This document shows, piece by piece, positions 35,284 through 43,589 of a DNA stretch of 64,000 bases. The DNA is from Pseudomonas mosselii. Lineage in GTDB: Bacteria; Pseudomonadota; Gammaproteobacteria; Pseudomonadales; Pseudomonadaceae. The notes under the pieces were generated by a model. It did no database searches, was not told the DNA's origin, and was given only the letters and a program-made list of their open reading frames with translations. The DNA lies in the NCBI RefSeq assembly GCF_003205295.1, contig NZ_QJRP01000019.1:1-64000 (forward strand), in the 5' to 3' direction. The position numbers and the translations under genes are program-made. Numbering within the stretch: the first letter of the stretch is position 1; each line of letters begins with the position of its first letter.

Positions 35284-37539
35284 TCACCCCAGCTGCCACC
35301 AGCTGGGGAACATCTGCCGCACCCGGGGCTCGGCGAAGCGCTCGTCGATCAGCATCAGCACGCCACGGTCCTGGTCGCCACGGATCACCCGGCCGGCGGC
35401 CTGGATCACCTTGCGCACCCCCGGGTACAGGTATGCATAGTCGAAACCGGCGCCGAACTGGCGGCCCAGGCGCTGCTTGAACTGCTCGTTGACCGGGTTG
35501 ACCTGGGGCAGCCCGAGGGTGGCGACGAAGGCGCCGATCAGGCGCGTGCCCGGCAAGTCCACGCCCTCGCCGAAGGCGCCGCCGAGCACGGCGAAGCCCA
35601 CCCCCTGCCCGTGCTCCACGAACCGCGCCAGGAAGGCCTCGCGCCCGGTCTCGTCCATGCCCGGCGCCTGGCACCAGATGGGCAATGCCGGATAGCGCTC
35701 GGCCAGCAGCCGCGCCACCTGCTCCAGGTATTCGAAGCTGCTGAAGAAGGCCAGGTAGTTGCCCGGCTGGCCGGCGAACTGGGCGGCGATCAGCTCGACA
35801 ATCGGCGCCAGCGACGCCTGGCGCTGCTGGTAGCGGGTGGACACTTCGCTGACGATGCGCACCTGCAGCTGCTCGGCCCGGAACGGCGCGGCGACCTCCA
35901 GCCAGGCCGTGTCGGCGGGCATGCCCAGCAGGTCGCTGTAGAAATGCCGCGGATTCAGCGTGGCGGAAAACAGCGTGACGCTGCGCGCCGCGCTCATCCG
36001 CGGCCCCAGCAGCCGCGCCGGCACCACGTTGCGCAGGCACAGCGTGGCCAGGCGCCGCCCCTGTGGGCCGTTGCGCGGGCTGATATCGAACAGGAAGTGC
36101 TCGTCGAACAGCTCGGCGATGCGGCTGAACTGCAGTGCCTGGAAGAAGAACTCCAGCACTTTGGGCTCGACCTCGGCGGGCGCCTGGTTCATGCGCTCCT
36201 GGATCAGCCCGATGCACTGCTGCAGGGCGCGCAGGAAGGCGTCCGGCAGTTGTTCGCTGGCCTGGTATGGCGCCACCTGGGCCTTGTACAGCGCGTTCCA
36301 CTGCCGGTTCAGCCGGTCCAGGGCACTGCCCAGCCCGGCCGGCTTGCTCTGGCGCAGCGCCAGCAACTGGCCCTGGTCGAGACTGGCGCTGTACATCTGC
36401 CGCCCCCGTTCCACCAGATTGTGCGCCTCGTCCACCAGCACCGCCGTGCGCCATTGGTTGGCCTGGGCCAGGCCGAACAGCAAGGCATGGGCGTCGAAGT
36501 AGTAGTTGTAGTCGGCCACCAGCAGGTCGACCCAGCGCGCCATCTCCTGGCCCAGGTAATAGGGACAGACCTGGTGCGCCAGGGCCACCTCGCGCAGGCT
36601 GGCGCGGTCGAGCAGCGGCACCTGCGCGGCGGCTTCGCGGGCAGCCGGCAGGCGGTCGTAGAAACCCCGCGCCAAGGGGCAGGACTCGCCATGACAGGCG
36701 TTCTCGGGGTACTCGCAGGCCTTGTCGCGGGCGATCAGCTCGAGGCTGCGCAGGGCCGGCTGCGGCGATGCCCGGGTGATCTGGCGCAACGCGTCGAGGG
36801 CCAGGGCCCGGCCCGGGGTCTTGGCGGTAAGGAAAAAGAGTTTGTCCAGCTGCTGCGGCACCACGGCCTTGAGCAGCGGAAACAGGGTGCCGAGGGTCTT
36901 GCCGATGCCGGTGCTGGCCTGGGCCATCAGGCAGCGGCCGGTGCTCACGGCCTTGTACAACGTCTCGGCCAGTTGGCGCTGGCCCTGCCTGAATTCGGGA
37001 TAGGGAAATGTCAGCGCACCAAGATCCCGGTCCCGCTCGCTCAGCCGCCGCTCTTGCGCCTGCGCCCAGGCCAGGAAGCGCTGGCACTGGGTCTCGAAGA
37101 AGCGCTTCAGGTCATCGGCTTGGCAACGCTCGCTGATCACCGTCTGGTCGTCACTGTCGACATCGAGATAGACCAGCGCCACATCGACCGCCGGCAACTG
37201 TCGCGCCTGGCACAGTAGCCAGGCATAGACCTTGGCCTGGGCCCAGTGCAACTGACGATGATTGTCGGGCTGCCGGGCCAGGTCGCCGCGGTGGGTCTTG
37301 ATTTCCTCCAGGCGGTTGCGCGCCGGGTCGTAGCCATCGGCGCGTCCGCGCACCCGCAGCCCCTGGTACTCGCCCTCCAGCGCCACCTCCGACTCATAGC
37401 CGGCAGCGCGCCGCGCCACAACCCGGCGGTGCCCGGCAATGCCCTCCTGGGCGGTGGGCGACGGGGTGAAGCGCAGGTCGAGGTCGCCATCCTTGGCACT
37501 GAACTCGCACAGGGCGCGCACGGCCACGGTGTAGCTCAT
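35284..37539 (-). CDS. PD-(D/E)XK nuclease / XPD-DinG type helicase fusion
   Basis: A 751-residue protein. Residues about 55-110 read like a RecB/Cas4-type nuclease: RGRADGYD (D68), LEEIKT (E79-x-K81) and Q101-AKV-Y105. From about 180 it is a DEAD_2 superfamily-2 helicase: Walker A ASTGIGKT (208-215), four cysteines C275, C282, C287, C325 placed for a 4Fe-4S cluster as in XPD/DinG, Walker B DEAH (370-373), and motif VI QAAGRVIRGDQDRG near the end. It is a 5'-3' DNA helicase candidate with its own nuclease. Its ATG overlaps the fan1 stop, and the pair sits behind a LexA box, so it probably acts with FAN1 in repair of crosslinks or blocked ends. Confidence 0.88.
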   Translation of the reverse strand: MSYTVAVRALCEFSAKDGDLDLRFTPSPTAQEGIAGHRRVVARRAAGYESEVALEGEYQGLRVRGRADGYDPARNRLEEIKTHRGDLARQPDNHRQLHWAQAKVYAWLLCQARQLPAVDVALVYLDVDSDDQTVISERCQADDLKRFFETQCQRFLAWAQAQERRLSERDRDLGALTFPYPEFRQGQRQLAETLYKAVSTGRCLMAQASTGIGKTLGTLFPLLKAVVPQQLDKLFFLTAKTPGRALALDALRQITRASPQPALRSLELIARDKACEYPENACHGESCPLARGFYDRLPAAREAAAQVPLLDRASLREVALAHQVCPYYLGQEMARWVDLLVADYNYYFDAHALLFGLAQANQWRTAVLVDEAHNLVERGRQMYSASLDQGQLLALRQSKPAGLGSALDRLNRQWNALYKAQVAPYQASEQLPDAFLRALQQCIGLIQERMNQAPAEVEPKVLEFFFQALQFSRIAELFDEHFLFDISPRNGPQGRRLATLCLRNVVPARLLGPRMSAARSVTLFSATLNPRHFYSDLLGMPADTAWLEVAAPFRAEQLQVRIVSEVSTRYQQRQASLAPIVELIAAQFAGQPGNYLAFFSSFEYLEQVARLLAERYPALPIWCQAPGMDETGREAFLARFVEHGQGVGFAVLGGAFGEGVDLPGTRLIGAFVATLGLPQVNPVNEQFKQRLGRQFGAGFDYAYLYPGVRKVIQAAGRVIRGDQDRGVLMLIDERFAEPRVRQMFPSWWQLG

Positions 37540-39188
37540 GTCGGCACATCACTCCAGCGCACATGGCAGACCGCGACCGGCAGCCCGTGGGCATGGCAGA
37601 ACTCGAGCCAGCGCAGTTGGTTGTCCTGTAGTCGGTCGCCCGGTCCCTTGACCTCTACCATGCGATAACCGCCCTGCCCCGGCCAGAACTGGATCAGGTC
37701 GGGCATGCCGGCGCGGTTGGCACGGATATCCTGCAGCAGGCGCAGGAAGCAGGCTTTCAGGTGCGCGGGCGGCAGGTGCTCGAGTGCCTGTTCGAGCAGC
37801 GGCTCGTCAAGCATCTGCCAGAACACGAAAGGCGACTGCAGGCCTTGCTTGGCCTGGAAGCAGTCGCGGATGGCCTGGCGATGGCTGCCATCGTCCAGGC
37901 GCCCGAGGCAGGCGTCGAACAGTGCCGAGCGGCGCTGCTGGAAATCGACGTCGTGCAGGTCCTGCGGGCCGCTCTGGAACGGGTGGAAGAACGCCCCCGG
38001 CACCGGGGCGAAGATCGCCTCCCAGCACAGCAGGCCGAACAGGCTGTTGAACAGGGTGTTCTCGACGTAATGAACGCTGCCGCCATCCTGTTCCAGGCGC
38101 TGGCGCACCGCCTCTTCCACCCCCAATGGCGCCAGGTCGGCCGGCAGTTCCAGCTCGATGAGCGTCACCGCCTCGCTGCGCCGACGCGGCTGTGCCGGGC
38201 CGCCGAGCTTGCGCACCAGGCGTGGCAGCAGGCGTTCCAGGGCCTGGCGTTCCAAGGCGTTGGCAGGCGCCTGGGCCATGTGCTGGGCCAGGGCATGAGC
38301 CTCTGGCCATTGCTCGCTGCGCTCGTGGACCCGGACCTGACGAATACGTGCCTCGGGGTGCGCGCAGTCGGCGTAGATCCGCAGTGCCAGGTCCCAGTCC
38401 CCCAGGCGCTCGCACTGCTGTCCAAGGCTGAACAACAGGCGCGCCCGGCGTCGGGCCAACCAGGGGTTGCTGTCGTCAAACCCGTCCAGTGCGGCGAGCA
38501 GCTCGGCGGGCGCGGCGCCTTGCTCCAGACGCTCGGCGCACTGGTGCAGGGCCATGGCCAGGTCGACCTCGGCGCGCTTGCGCAAGGCCCGCGAGTCGTC
38601 GCTGAACGCCACCTGCTCGTAGCGGAACACCCCCAGGTCGGCGAGCACAAAGTCCGACCAGCTCTGGTAGAGGTTGCCGAAGAACAGCAGGCGCAGCCGG
38701 TCGCACAACGGCTGCAGGCACCAGTGCAGGGTTCGCAATGGCAAACCGGGGCACCACTGGACCAGCGGGCCAGACGGCAAGTTCAGCGCCTGCAACTGCT
38801 CCAGCAACTCGGCCTTGCCGGCGCGCGGTCGGGGAAGCCGCCCGGCGAAGCATACCGCCAGTTCGTCCTTGCGCAGCAACGCCCACAACTGCTCGATGGT
38901 CAACGGCGCGTCGTCGGCCACCCATCCCAACGCCAGCAACGGCGCCAGGGCCACCGCGGTGTCGCCAATCTCGGCATAGTCGAGCTTGTCACTGCGAAAC
39001 AGCTCGCCCTTGCGCATGACCATGCGTACCAGCAGGGCCTGGCTGGGCACCGGCAGTTCGCTGAAGACCTGGATGAAACCGTGCTCGTCGCGGTCCAGCA
39101 GGTCGGCGTAGCGCTGCCCGACCCAGCTCAGGACCTGACGGAAGTTATGCAGGTAGTACAGGGGGTCATCGACGGAATGGGCGATCAC
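37536..39188 (-). CDS. fan1: FAN1-family structure-specific nuclease (VRR-NUC)
   Basis: About 550 residues, the size of bacterial FAN1 (Pseudomonas aeruginosa FAN1 is a studied crosslink nuclease). The N-terminal part binds DNA, a helical TPR-like region lies around 230-330, and the C-terminal VRR-NUC domain shows VENTLFNSLFGLLCWE (first acidic metal ligand), GMPDLIQFWPG (PD) and YRMVEVKGPGDRLQDNQLRW (E-x-K). It cuts 5' flaps and interstrand crosslink substrates. Two GTG starts are possible. The outer one (39218) overlaps the LexA box, so the inner GTG at 39188 is preferred. The stop overlaps the helicase start. Confidence 0.88.
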   Translation of the reverse strand: MIAHSVDDPLYYLHNFRQVLSWVGQRYADLLDRDEHGFIQVFSELPVPSQALLVRMVMRKGELFRSDKLDYAEIGDTAVALAPLLALGWVADDAPLTIEQLWALLRKDELAVCFAGRLPRPRAGKAELLEQLQALNLPSGPLVQWCPGLPLRTLHWCLQPLCDRLRLLFFGNLYQSWSDFVLADLGVFRYEQVAFSDDSRALRKRAEVDLAMALHQCAERLEQGAAPAELLAALDGFDDSNPWLARRRARLLFSLGQQCERLGDWDLALRIYADCAHPEARIRQVRVHERSEQWPEAHALAQHMAQAPANALERQALERLLPRLVRKLGGPAQPRRRSEAVTLIELELPADLAPLGVEEAVRQRLEQDGGSVHYVENTLFNSLFGLLCWEAIFAPVPGAFFHPFQSGPQDLHDVDFQQRRSALFDACLGRLDDGSHRQAIRDCFQAKQGLQSPFVFWQMLDEPLLEQALEHLPPAHLKACFLRLLQDIRANRAGMPDLIQFWPGQGGYRMVEVKGPGDRLQDNQLRWLEFCHAHGLPVAVCHVRWSDVPT

Positions 39189-39217
39189 GGTGCGAGTCGG
39201 GTGTTGGGAAACAAGCA

Positions 39218-39233
39218 CTGGTTATACATACAG
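39218..39233. promoter_or_regulatory. LexA (SOS) box of the fan1 operon
   Basis: CTGGTTATACATACAG has the required CTG-N10-CAG ends and matches 13 of 16 positions of CTGTATATATATACAG. It overlaps the -10 element and lies 30 bases before the preferred fan1 start. Confidence 0.75.
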
Positions 39234-39250
39234 ACCCCATGCCTGGGCAA
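39221..39250 (-). promoter_or_regulatory. fan1 operon promoter
   Basis: On the minus strand TTGCCC (39250-39245) and TATAAC (39226-39221) are 18 bases apart, a good sigma-70 promoter whose -10 is inside the LexA box. Confidence 0.6.
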
Positions 39251-39305
39251 GTGTACTGGATCGACGGTCACGCAATCCCTACAAGCGTTCGCCCAGGCAG
39301 CAGGC

Positions 39306-40706
39306 CTAATCGGCGGCGCGCAATAGCGGATAGCCACCGTCCGCGCTGGCCGGCAGGAGCCGCAATCCCTGGTCGCGTCGCCCCAGCAGCTGGAACAGGC
39401 GCCGGGCCTGGTGGCTGAGCGTACCGGCATAAAGCCCCCGTAACTGCACAAGCTGCAGGCCGCTGGTTTCAACCAGCCACTGGCTGACCGGCTCCGGGCA
39501 GGGTCGCCCCTGCAAGGCACAGTGCAGGTACGGCAGTGCGACGCGCATGCCCGGATGACAACGCAGCACGAAGCTCTCGAGGTTGTACCCTCCCGCCTCG
39601 AACGGGGTGAACAGCTGGCAGACCAGTTGCGCCTCGCTCACGCCATAGGCACCAAGCAGGCGCGCCTGCGCCTCGCCGCGCAAGGCCCGGCCCTGGGGCC
39701 AGGCGACCGAGGGCTGGCGCAAACGCTGGAAGTACGCCTGCGTACCGTCGCGATAGCTACGCAGGTCCAGGTACTGCGACTTGAGCCCATGCAGGTGGGC
39801 CAGCGGCAAGGGATCGAACAACCCCGACGGCCCCTGGGCCTGACTGCCCTGGGCATCCTGCCGGCCGAGCATGCGGTCCAGCGGCCCACCGTCGTCCGGG
39901 TGGCGCAACAAGTCCTCGACCATCACCAGGCGCGGCTCGCCGCCGCGCTGGCGGAGTACGGGTGAAGTCGGCGGTTGCCAGGGATCGGCCAGCACCTCGC
40001 CCAACTGCTCGAGGCCCGCCGCCAGCACATTGTGGGGCGTCAGGGCCTGCGCCACTTCCACGGTGTGGCGCAGGCAGCGCCGCCCCCAGGCCAGCAGGCG
40101 GTGGCGCTGGGTGAACGGCACTGCGCTGATCAGGATCTGTTCCCCGGCCTCCCCCGCCAGCGCCTGGCCCAGGCTGTTGGCCAGCTCCAGGTAGCCCCTG
40201 GCGCCGAGCAGCGCGTCCGGCTGGCCGCCGACCAGGTGACCGAACAGCAACCAGGCGTTGCCCGAGTCGGCCAGTTGCTCGGCCGAGCAGGCCTGGCGTG
40301 CGCCGAACGGGCCGAGCTGCCCGCCATCGGCACGCAGCAGTTCCACCCGCGGATCGTCGTGCAGGAACAGCGCGCTGAAGCAACGGTCGTGAAGGGCCAG
40401 GGCGGTATCGTCGAGGGTCGGCAGACGGGCCGCCAGCACGCGCAGGCGGAAGGTCGCGCCATGGCGCAGGGCGATGCTCAACTGCGCGGCACGCAGGCAG
40501 GCCAGCAGGTACGCGCTGCGCCGGTCGACGCCGTGCAAGACCAGCACCCGGACGTTGCCGACGTATTCCTGGCCGCCGGCGATGACCAGCAATCGCTGGA
40601 CCAGCAGTTGCACCGAGGCGCGCTGGGCCTGGGTCATGTGCTCCAGCAGGCGCTGCAGGACTTGCTGGTAGACATAGTGCATGGCTTGGTCGTGGGTCTC
40701 GGTCAT
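39306..40706 (-). CDS. Protein of unknown function (466 aa)
   Basis: A 466-residue soluble protein starting MTETHDQAMHYVYQQVLQRL with GGAG ten bases upstream. No signal peptide, membrane helix, Walker motif, zinc cluster or nuclease motif is evident. The sequence is arginine- and leucine-rich with an early segment YVGNVRVLVLHGVDRRSAYL. It lies 117 bases upstream of fan1 on the same strand, but the fan1 promoter is in between, so co-expression is uncertain. I do not recognise the family; it may be a Pseudomonas-restricted protein. Confidence 0.7.
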   Translation of the reverse strand: MTETHDQAMHYVYQQVLQRLLEHMTQAQRASVQLLVQRLLVIAGGQEYVGNVRVLVLHGVDRRSAYLLACLRAAQLSIALRHGATFRLRVLAARLPTLDDTALALHDRCFSALFLHDDPRVELLRADGGQLGPFGARQACSAEQLADSGNAWLLFGHLVGGQPDALLGARGYLELANSLGQALAGEAGEQILISAVPFTQRHRLLAWGRRCLRHTVEVAQALTPHNVLAAGLEQLGEVLADPWQPPTSPVLRQRGGEPRLVMVEDLLRHPDDGGPLDRMLGRQDAQGSQAQGPSGLFDPLPLAHLHGLKSQYLDLRSYRDGTQAYFQRLRQPSVAWPQGRALRGEAQARLLGAYGVSEAQLVCQLFTPFEAGGYNLESFVLRCHPGMRVALPYLHCALQGRPCPEPVSQWLVETSGLQLVQLRGLYAGTLSHQARRLFQLLGRRDQGLRLLPASADGGYPLLRAAD

Positions 40707-40829
40707 GCTATCGCTCCATCTCCCTGACGGCTTCGAATTGAAGTCCGATTCTGGCAGATGAATAGCAAACCGAGCTTGAAGGAAACTTCCTAAAGCCTAG
40801 TAGGACATTTAGCTAAATTTGGCTGGCGT

Positions 40830-40951
40830 CCCTGTGGGAGCGGCCTTGTGTCGCGAAAGGGCCGCGCAGCAGCCCCAAGATCTCAGTGTTGACGCATCAA
40901 TCGCGGGGCCGCTTTGCGGCCCTTTCGCGACACAAGGCCGCTCCTACAGGG
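40830..40951. repeat. REP-type inverted pair (family A)
   Basis: ccctgtgggagcggccttg and caaggccgctcctacaggg form the outer stem, with the gcgaaagggccgcg/gcggccctttcgc inner stems. A 12-base palindrome ATTTAGCTAAAT at 40807-40818 just before it echoes the end of the 40-nt REP-flanking motif. It is downstream of mexS (minus strand). Confidence 0.9.
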
Positions 40952-40983
40952 ACCGCGAATGACCTGGGAGCTTCATAGCCCGA

Positions 40984-42006
40984 TCAGTGCACACCCATAT
41001 CCAGCACCACCCGCCCGCCACACGGACACTCGTCCATGTGCCGGTGCGCCTCGACCACCTGCTCGAACGGATACACCTTGATGATCTGCGGCGTCAGCAG
41101 CTGGTCGGCGGTGAACTGGTTGATGTCGCGCAACGCTCGCTGCAGGGCCACCTGGTCCTGGGCGATGCCCAGCTCGGGCTTGCCGGTGAAGTTGCCGATG
41201 CAGTGCACGTGGAACTGGATGTTCTTCTGGAACGCCGCGCAGGCCGGGAACGGCGTCTGATTGCCGCCCTGCAGGCCGTAGAGCACCAGGCTGCCACGCG
41301 GCGCCAGGACATCGCCGAGCAGCGACATCTGCGGGCCGCCCATGCCGTCGAGGACCATGTCCACGCCACGGCCATCGGTGTACTTGCCGATCTGCATCAG
41401 CAGGTCCTGTTCCTCGGTGACGATCACCTTGTCGGCGCCCAGGCCCAGCAGGTACTCGCGCTGTTCGGGCTCCTTGGTGGCGGCGAACACCTTCAGCCCC
41501 AGGGCCTTGCCCAGTTGCACGAAGGCCGGCCCCGCGCAGTGGCTGGCGTCGGTGACCAGCGCGGTCTGCCCGGCCTTGGCCCGCGCCAGGTCGACGAAGG
41601 CGAAGTAAGCGATCAGCAGCGGCGTGTAGTGCACGCTGGCCTCGATCGGGGTCAGCACATCCGGGTAACGGGTGATGGCGCTGCGCGGCAGGACGATCAC
41701 ATCGCCATACACAGGGTGGTCGTTGGCGCTGGTGGCCGGGAAGCTGGCAACCCGGTCGCCCACCGCGATATCGTCCACACCCTCGCCCACGGCGGTGACC
41801 ACGCCGGCCATCTCGTGACCGATGCCGGCCGGCAGCCGCGCCTGGGACGGCGCCAGGTTCTGCCGCCAGAGCACGTCGTACCAGCTGACGCCGATCGCCT
41901 CGACGCGAATCTGCACCTCGCCGGTAGCCGGGGACGGTTCGGCCTGCTCCTCGCATCGGAGCACATCGGCCTGGCCGAACTTGTGGAAACGGATCATGCG
42001 GGACAT
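40984..42006 (-). CDS. mexS: Zinc-independent MDR oxidoreductase, MexS-like
   Basis: A 340-residue medium-chain dehydrogenase/quinone oxidoreductase. It has the GroES-like N-terminal domain (GIGHEMAGVVTAVGEGV near residue 61) and a Rossmann domain (TALVTDASHCAGPAFVQLGK near 148). Divergent from a near-identical MexT, it matches MexS (Qrh), the oxidoreductase whose loss raises MexT-driven efflux in P. aeruginosa, probably by failing to detoxify an electrophile. Start MSRMIRFHKFGQ is taken at 42006; an internal Met three residues in is also possible. Confidence 0.85.
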   Translation of the reverse strand: MSRMIRFHKFGQADVLRCEEQAEPSPATGEVQIRVEAIGVSWYDVLWRQNLAPSQARLPAGIGHEMAGVVTAVGEGVDDIAVGDRVASFPATSANDHPVYGDVIVLPRSAITRYPDVLTPIEASVHYTPLLIAYFAFVDLARAKAGQTALVTDASHCAGPAFVQLGKALGLKVFAATKEPEQREYLLGLGADKVIVTEEQDLLMQIGKYTDGRGVDMVLDGMGGPQMSLLGDVLAPRGSLVLYGLQGGNQTPFPACAAFQKNIQFHVHCIGNFTGKPELGIAQDQVALQRALRDINQFTADQLLTPQIIKVYPFEQVVEAHRHMDECPCGGRVVLDMGVH

Positions 42007-42085
42007 CGCATACCTCGCCTGTGTGAATCTCGTATTACCACGGACTTTATCCGGGCTTTCACGGTTGGACCATCAGTGGCTGTTA

Positions 42086-42109
42086 ATAGTCGACATGCCT
42101 GTCATTGAT
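42086..42109 (-). promoter_or_regulatory. Candidate MexT site in the mexS-mexT gap
   Basis: Read on the minus strand the element is ATCA-N5-AGGCAT-N4-ACTAT with the exact outer spacing of the MexT consensus ATCA-N5-GTCGAT-N4-ACYAT; outer elements match, the centre only partly. It lies 80 bases upstream of mexS. Confidence 0.4.
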
Positions 42110-42213
42110 TGGGCCCCCGACAAATCTGTGCATTGGCACCCGGAAATCGGTGCAGGGTACCAGCCTTTGGCCTTAAGATTCACCCCTGCCCCACTTCAGG
42201 CGAGCCGCATCGA

Positions 42214-43128
42214 ATGAATCGTAACGACTTGCGTCGCGTAGACCTCAACCTGCTGATCGTGTTCGAAACGCTCATGCATGAACGCAGCGTGACCCGCGCC
42301 GCCGAGAAACTGTTCCTCGGCCAGCCGGCGATCAGCGCCGCGCTGTCGCGCCTGCGCAACCTGTTCGACGACCCGCTGTTCGTGCGCACCGGCCGCAGCA
42401 TGGAGCCCTCGGCGCGCGCCCACGAGATCTTCGCCCTGCTGTCGCCGGCGCTGGACTCGATCTCCACCGCCGTCAGCCGCGCCGCCGAGTTCGACCCGGC
42501 GACCAGCAACGCGGTGTTCCGCATCGGCCTGTCCGACGACGCCGAATTTGCCCTGCTGCCGCAGCTGCTCAAGCGCATCCGCGCCGAAGCCCCCGGCATT
42601 GTCCTGGTGGTGCGCCGGGTCAACTACCTGCTGATGCCCACCCTGCTGGCCTCGGGTGAAATCTCGGTGGGCGTGAGCTACACCAGTGAACTGCCCGCCA
42701 ACGCCAAGCGCAAGGTGCTGCGCCGCAGCATGCCCAAGCTGCTGCGCGCCGACAGCATGCCCGGCAGCATCACCCTGGATGACTTCTGCGCCCGGCCCCA
42801 TGCCCTGGTGTCGTTCGCCGGCGACCTCTCGGGGTTCATCGACGAGGCGCTGGACGAGATCGGCCGCAAGCGCCACGTGGTGTTGGCGGTGCCGCAGTTC
42901 AACGGATTGGGGAGTTTGCTGGCGGGGACCGATATCGTCGCCACGGTGCCGGACTACACGGCCGATGCGCTGACTGCGGCGGGTGGGTTGCGGGCAGAGG
43001 ACCTGCCGCTGGAGGTGCGCACCTTCGAGCTGCACATGGCCTGGCGTGGGGCGCAGGACAATGATCCGGCGGAGAAGTGGTTGCGGTCGCGGATACAGAT
43101 GTTCTTTGGGGACCCCGATAGTCTTTAG
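42214..43128 (+). CDS. mexT: LysR-type transcriptional activator MexT
   Basis: A 304-residue LysR regulator, the same length as active P. aeruginosa MexT, starting MNRNDLRRVDLNLLIVFETL and ending QMFFGDPDSL as I recall for MexT. The HTH spans about residues 8-66 (RAAEKLFLGQPAISAALSRL) and the ligand domain follows. It activates mexEF-oprN, here 35 kb away at 6.1-12 kb, and mexS, which is divergent. There is no frame-disrupting repeat of the type that inactivates mexT in laboratory P. aeruginosa strains. The last 30 bases are duplicated at 44203-44232. Confidence 0.92.
   Translation: MNRNDLRRVDLNLLIVFETLMHERSVTRAAEKLFLGQPAISAALSRLRNLFDDPLFVRTGRSMEPSARAHEIFALLSPALDSISTAVSRAAEFDPATSNAVFRIGLSDDAEFALLPQLLKRIRAEAPGIVLVVRRVNYLLMPTLLASGEISVGVSYTSELPANAKRKVLRRSMPKLLRADSMPGSITLDDFCARPHALVSFAGDLSGFIDEALDEIGRKRHVVLAVPQFNGLGSLLAGTDIVATVPDYTADALTAAGGLRAEDLPLEVRTFELHMAWRGAQDNDPAEKWLRSRIQMFFGDPDSL
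43099..43128 (+). repeat. Left copy of mexT 3'-end direct repeat
   Basis: The last 10 codons of mexT, ATGTTCTTTGGGGACCCC and on to the TAG stop, are repeated at 44203-44232 with 24 of 30 bases identical and MFxGDPDSL conserved. The differences are almost all at third positions. Confidence 0.8.
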
Positions 43129-43215
43129 GGATCGTGTCCCAGGAATTGGTGTAAAGCTTCCTGCGGCGCTACTGAGCGTCCTACCCGCCTATGCTTGACC
43201 AGCAGAAAACCAAGA

Positions 43216-43244
43216 TTGACCATGTAAGGATTATTCCTTACCAT
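43216..43244 (+). promoter_or_regulatory. prlF-yhaV promoter
   Basis: TTGACC at 43216-43221 and TACCAT at 43239-43244 are 17 bases apart. The palindrome at 43224-43241 fills the spacer and enters the -10, as expected for a self-repressed toxin-antitoxin promoter. Confidence 0.6.
43224..43241. promoter_or_regulatory. Palindromic operator of the prlF-yhaV locus
   Basis: GTAAGGA-TTAT-TCCTTAC is a perfect inverted repeat with a four-base centre, 31 bases before the prlF ATG. PrlF or the PrlF-YhaV complex is known to repress its own operon. Confidence 0.7.
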
Positions 43245-43271
43245 TCAATCAGCACATCCGGGAGAACGCTC

Positions 43272-43589
43272 ATGCCTGCCATCCACGAAATCGCCACGTT
43301 GACCTCGAAGGGGCAGGTCACGCTGCCAAAATCCGTTCGCCAGCTACTGGGCATTGACACAGGTGGCAAAATTGCATTCGACGTACGCAACGGTGAAATC
43401 GTGGTCAGCCGCGTAGAAACCACCCACGAAGACCCTGCCATCGGTGCATTCCTGGGTTTGCTGGAGGCTGATATCCGAGGCGGCCGCAACCTCACCACTC
43501 TGCCGGAAGACTTGGCGCAAACCATGCTCGCCAACGCAAACCACTCCGTAAACCTGGACGAAGATATCGACGGTGAGGTCGCGATCTGA
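43272..43589 (+). CDS. prlF: Type II antitoxin PrlF (AbrB/MazE-like)
   Basis: A 105-residue protein with an N-terminal AbrB/SpoVT swapped-hairpin DNA-binding domain (about 5-50; ATLTSKGQVTLPKSVRQLLG) and an acidic C-terminal tail that would wrap the toxin. PrlF neutralises the ribosome-associated RNase YhaV in E. coli. The ATG at 43272 follows a GGGAG element. It overlaps the toxin start (TGATG). Base composition is lower in GC than the flanking genes, which fits acquisition. Confidence 0.9.
   Translation: MPAIHEIATLTSKGQVTLPKSVRQLLGIDTGGKIAFDVRNGEIVVSRVETTHEDPAIGAFLGLLEADIRGGRNLTTLPEDLAQTMLANANHSVNLDEDIDGEVAI

Noticed and set aside
35284..39218. Nuclease-helicase plus FAN1 considered as an anti-phage defence system
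   Set aside because: No mobile context, both genes are core-like in composition and LexA control points to DNA repair.
43129..43271. ATG at 43191 as start of the antitoxin
   Set aside because: It would place the promoter and operator inside the coding sequence; the AbrB fold starts after the ATG at 43272.
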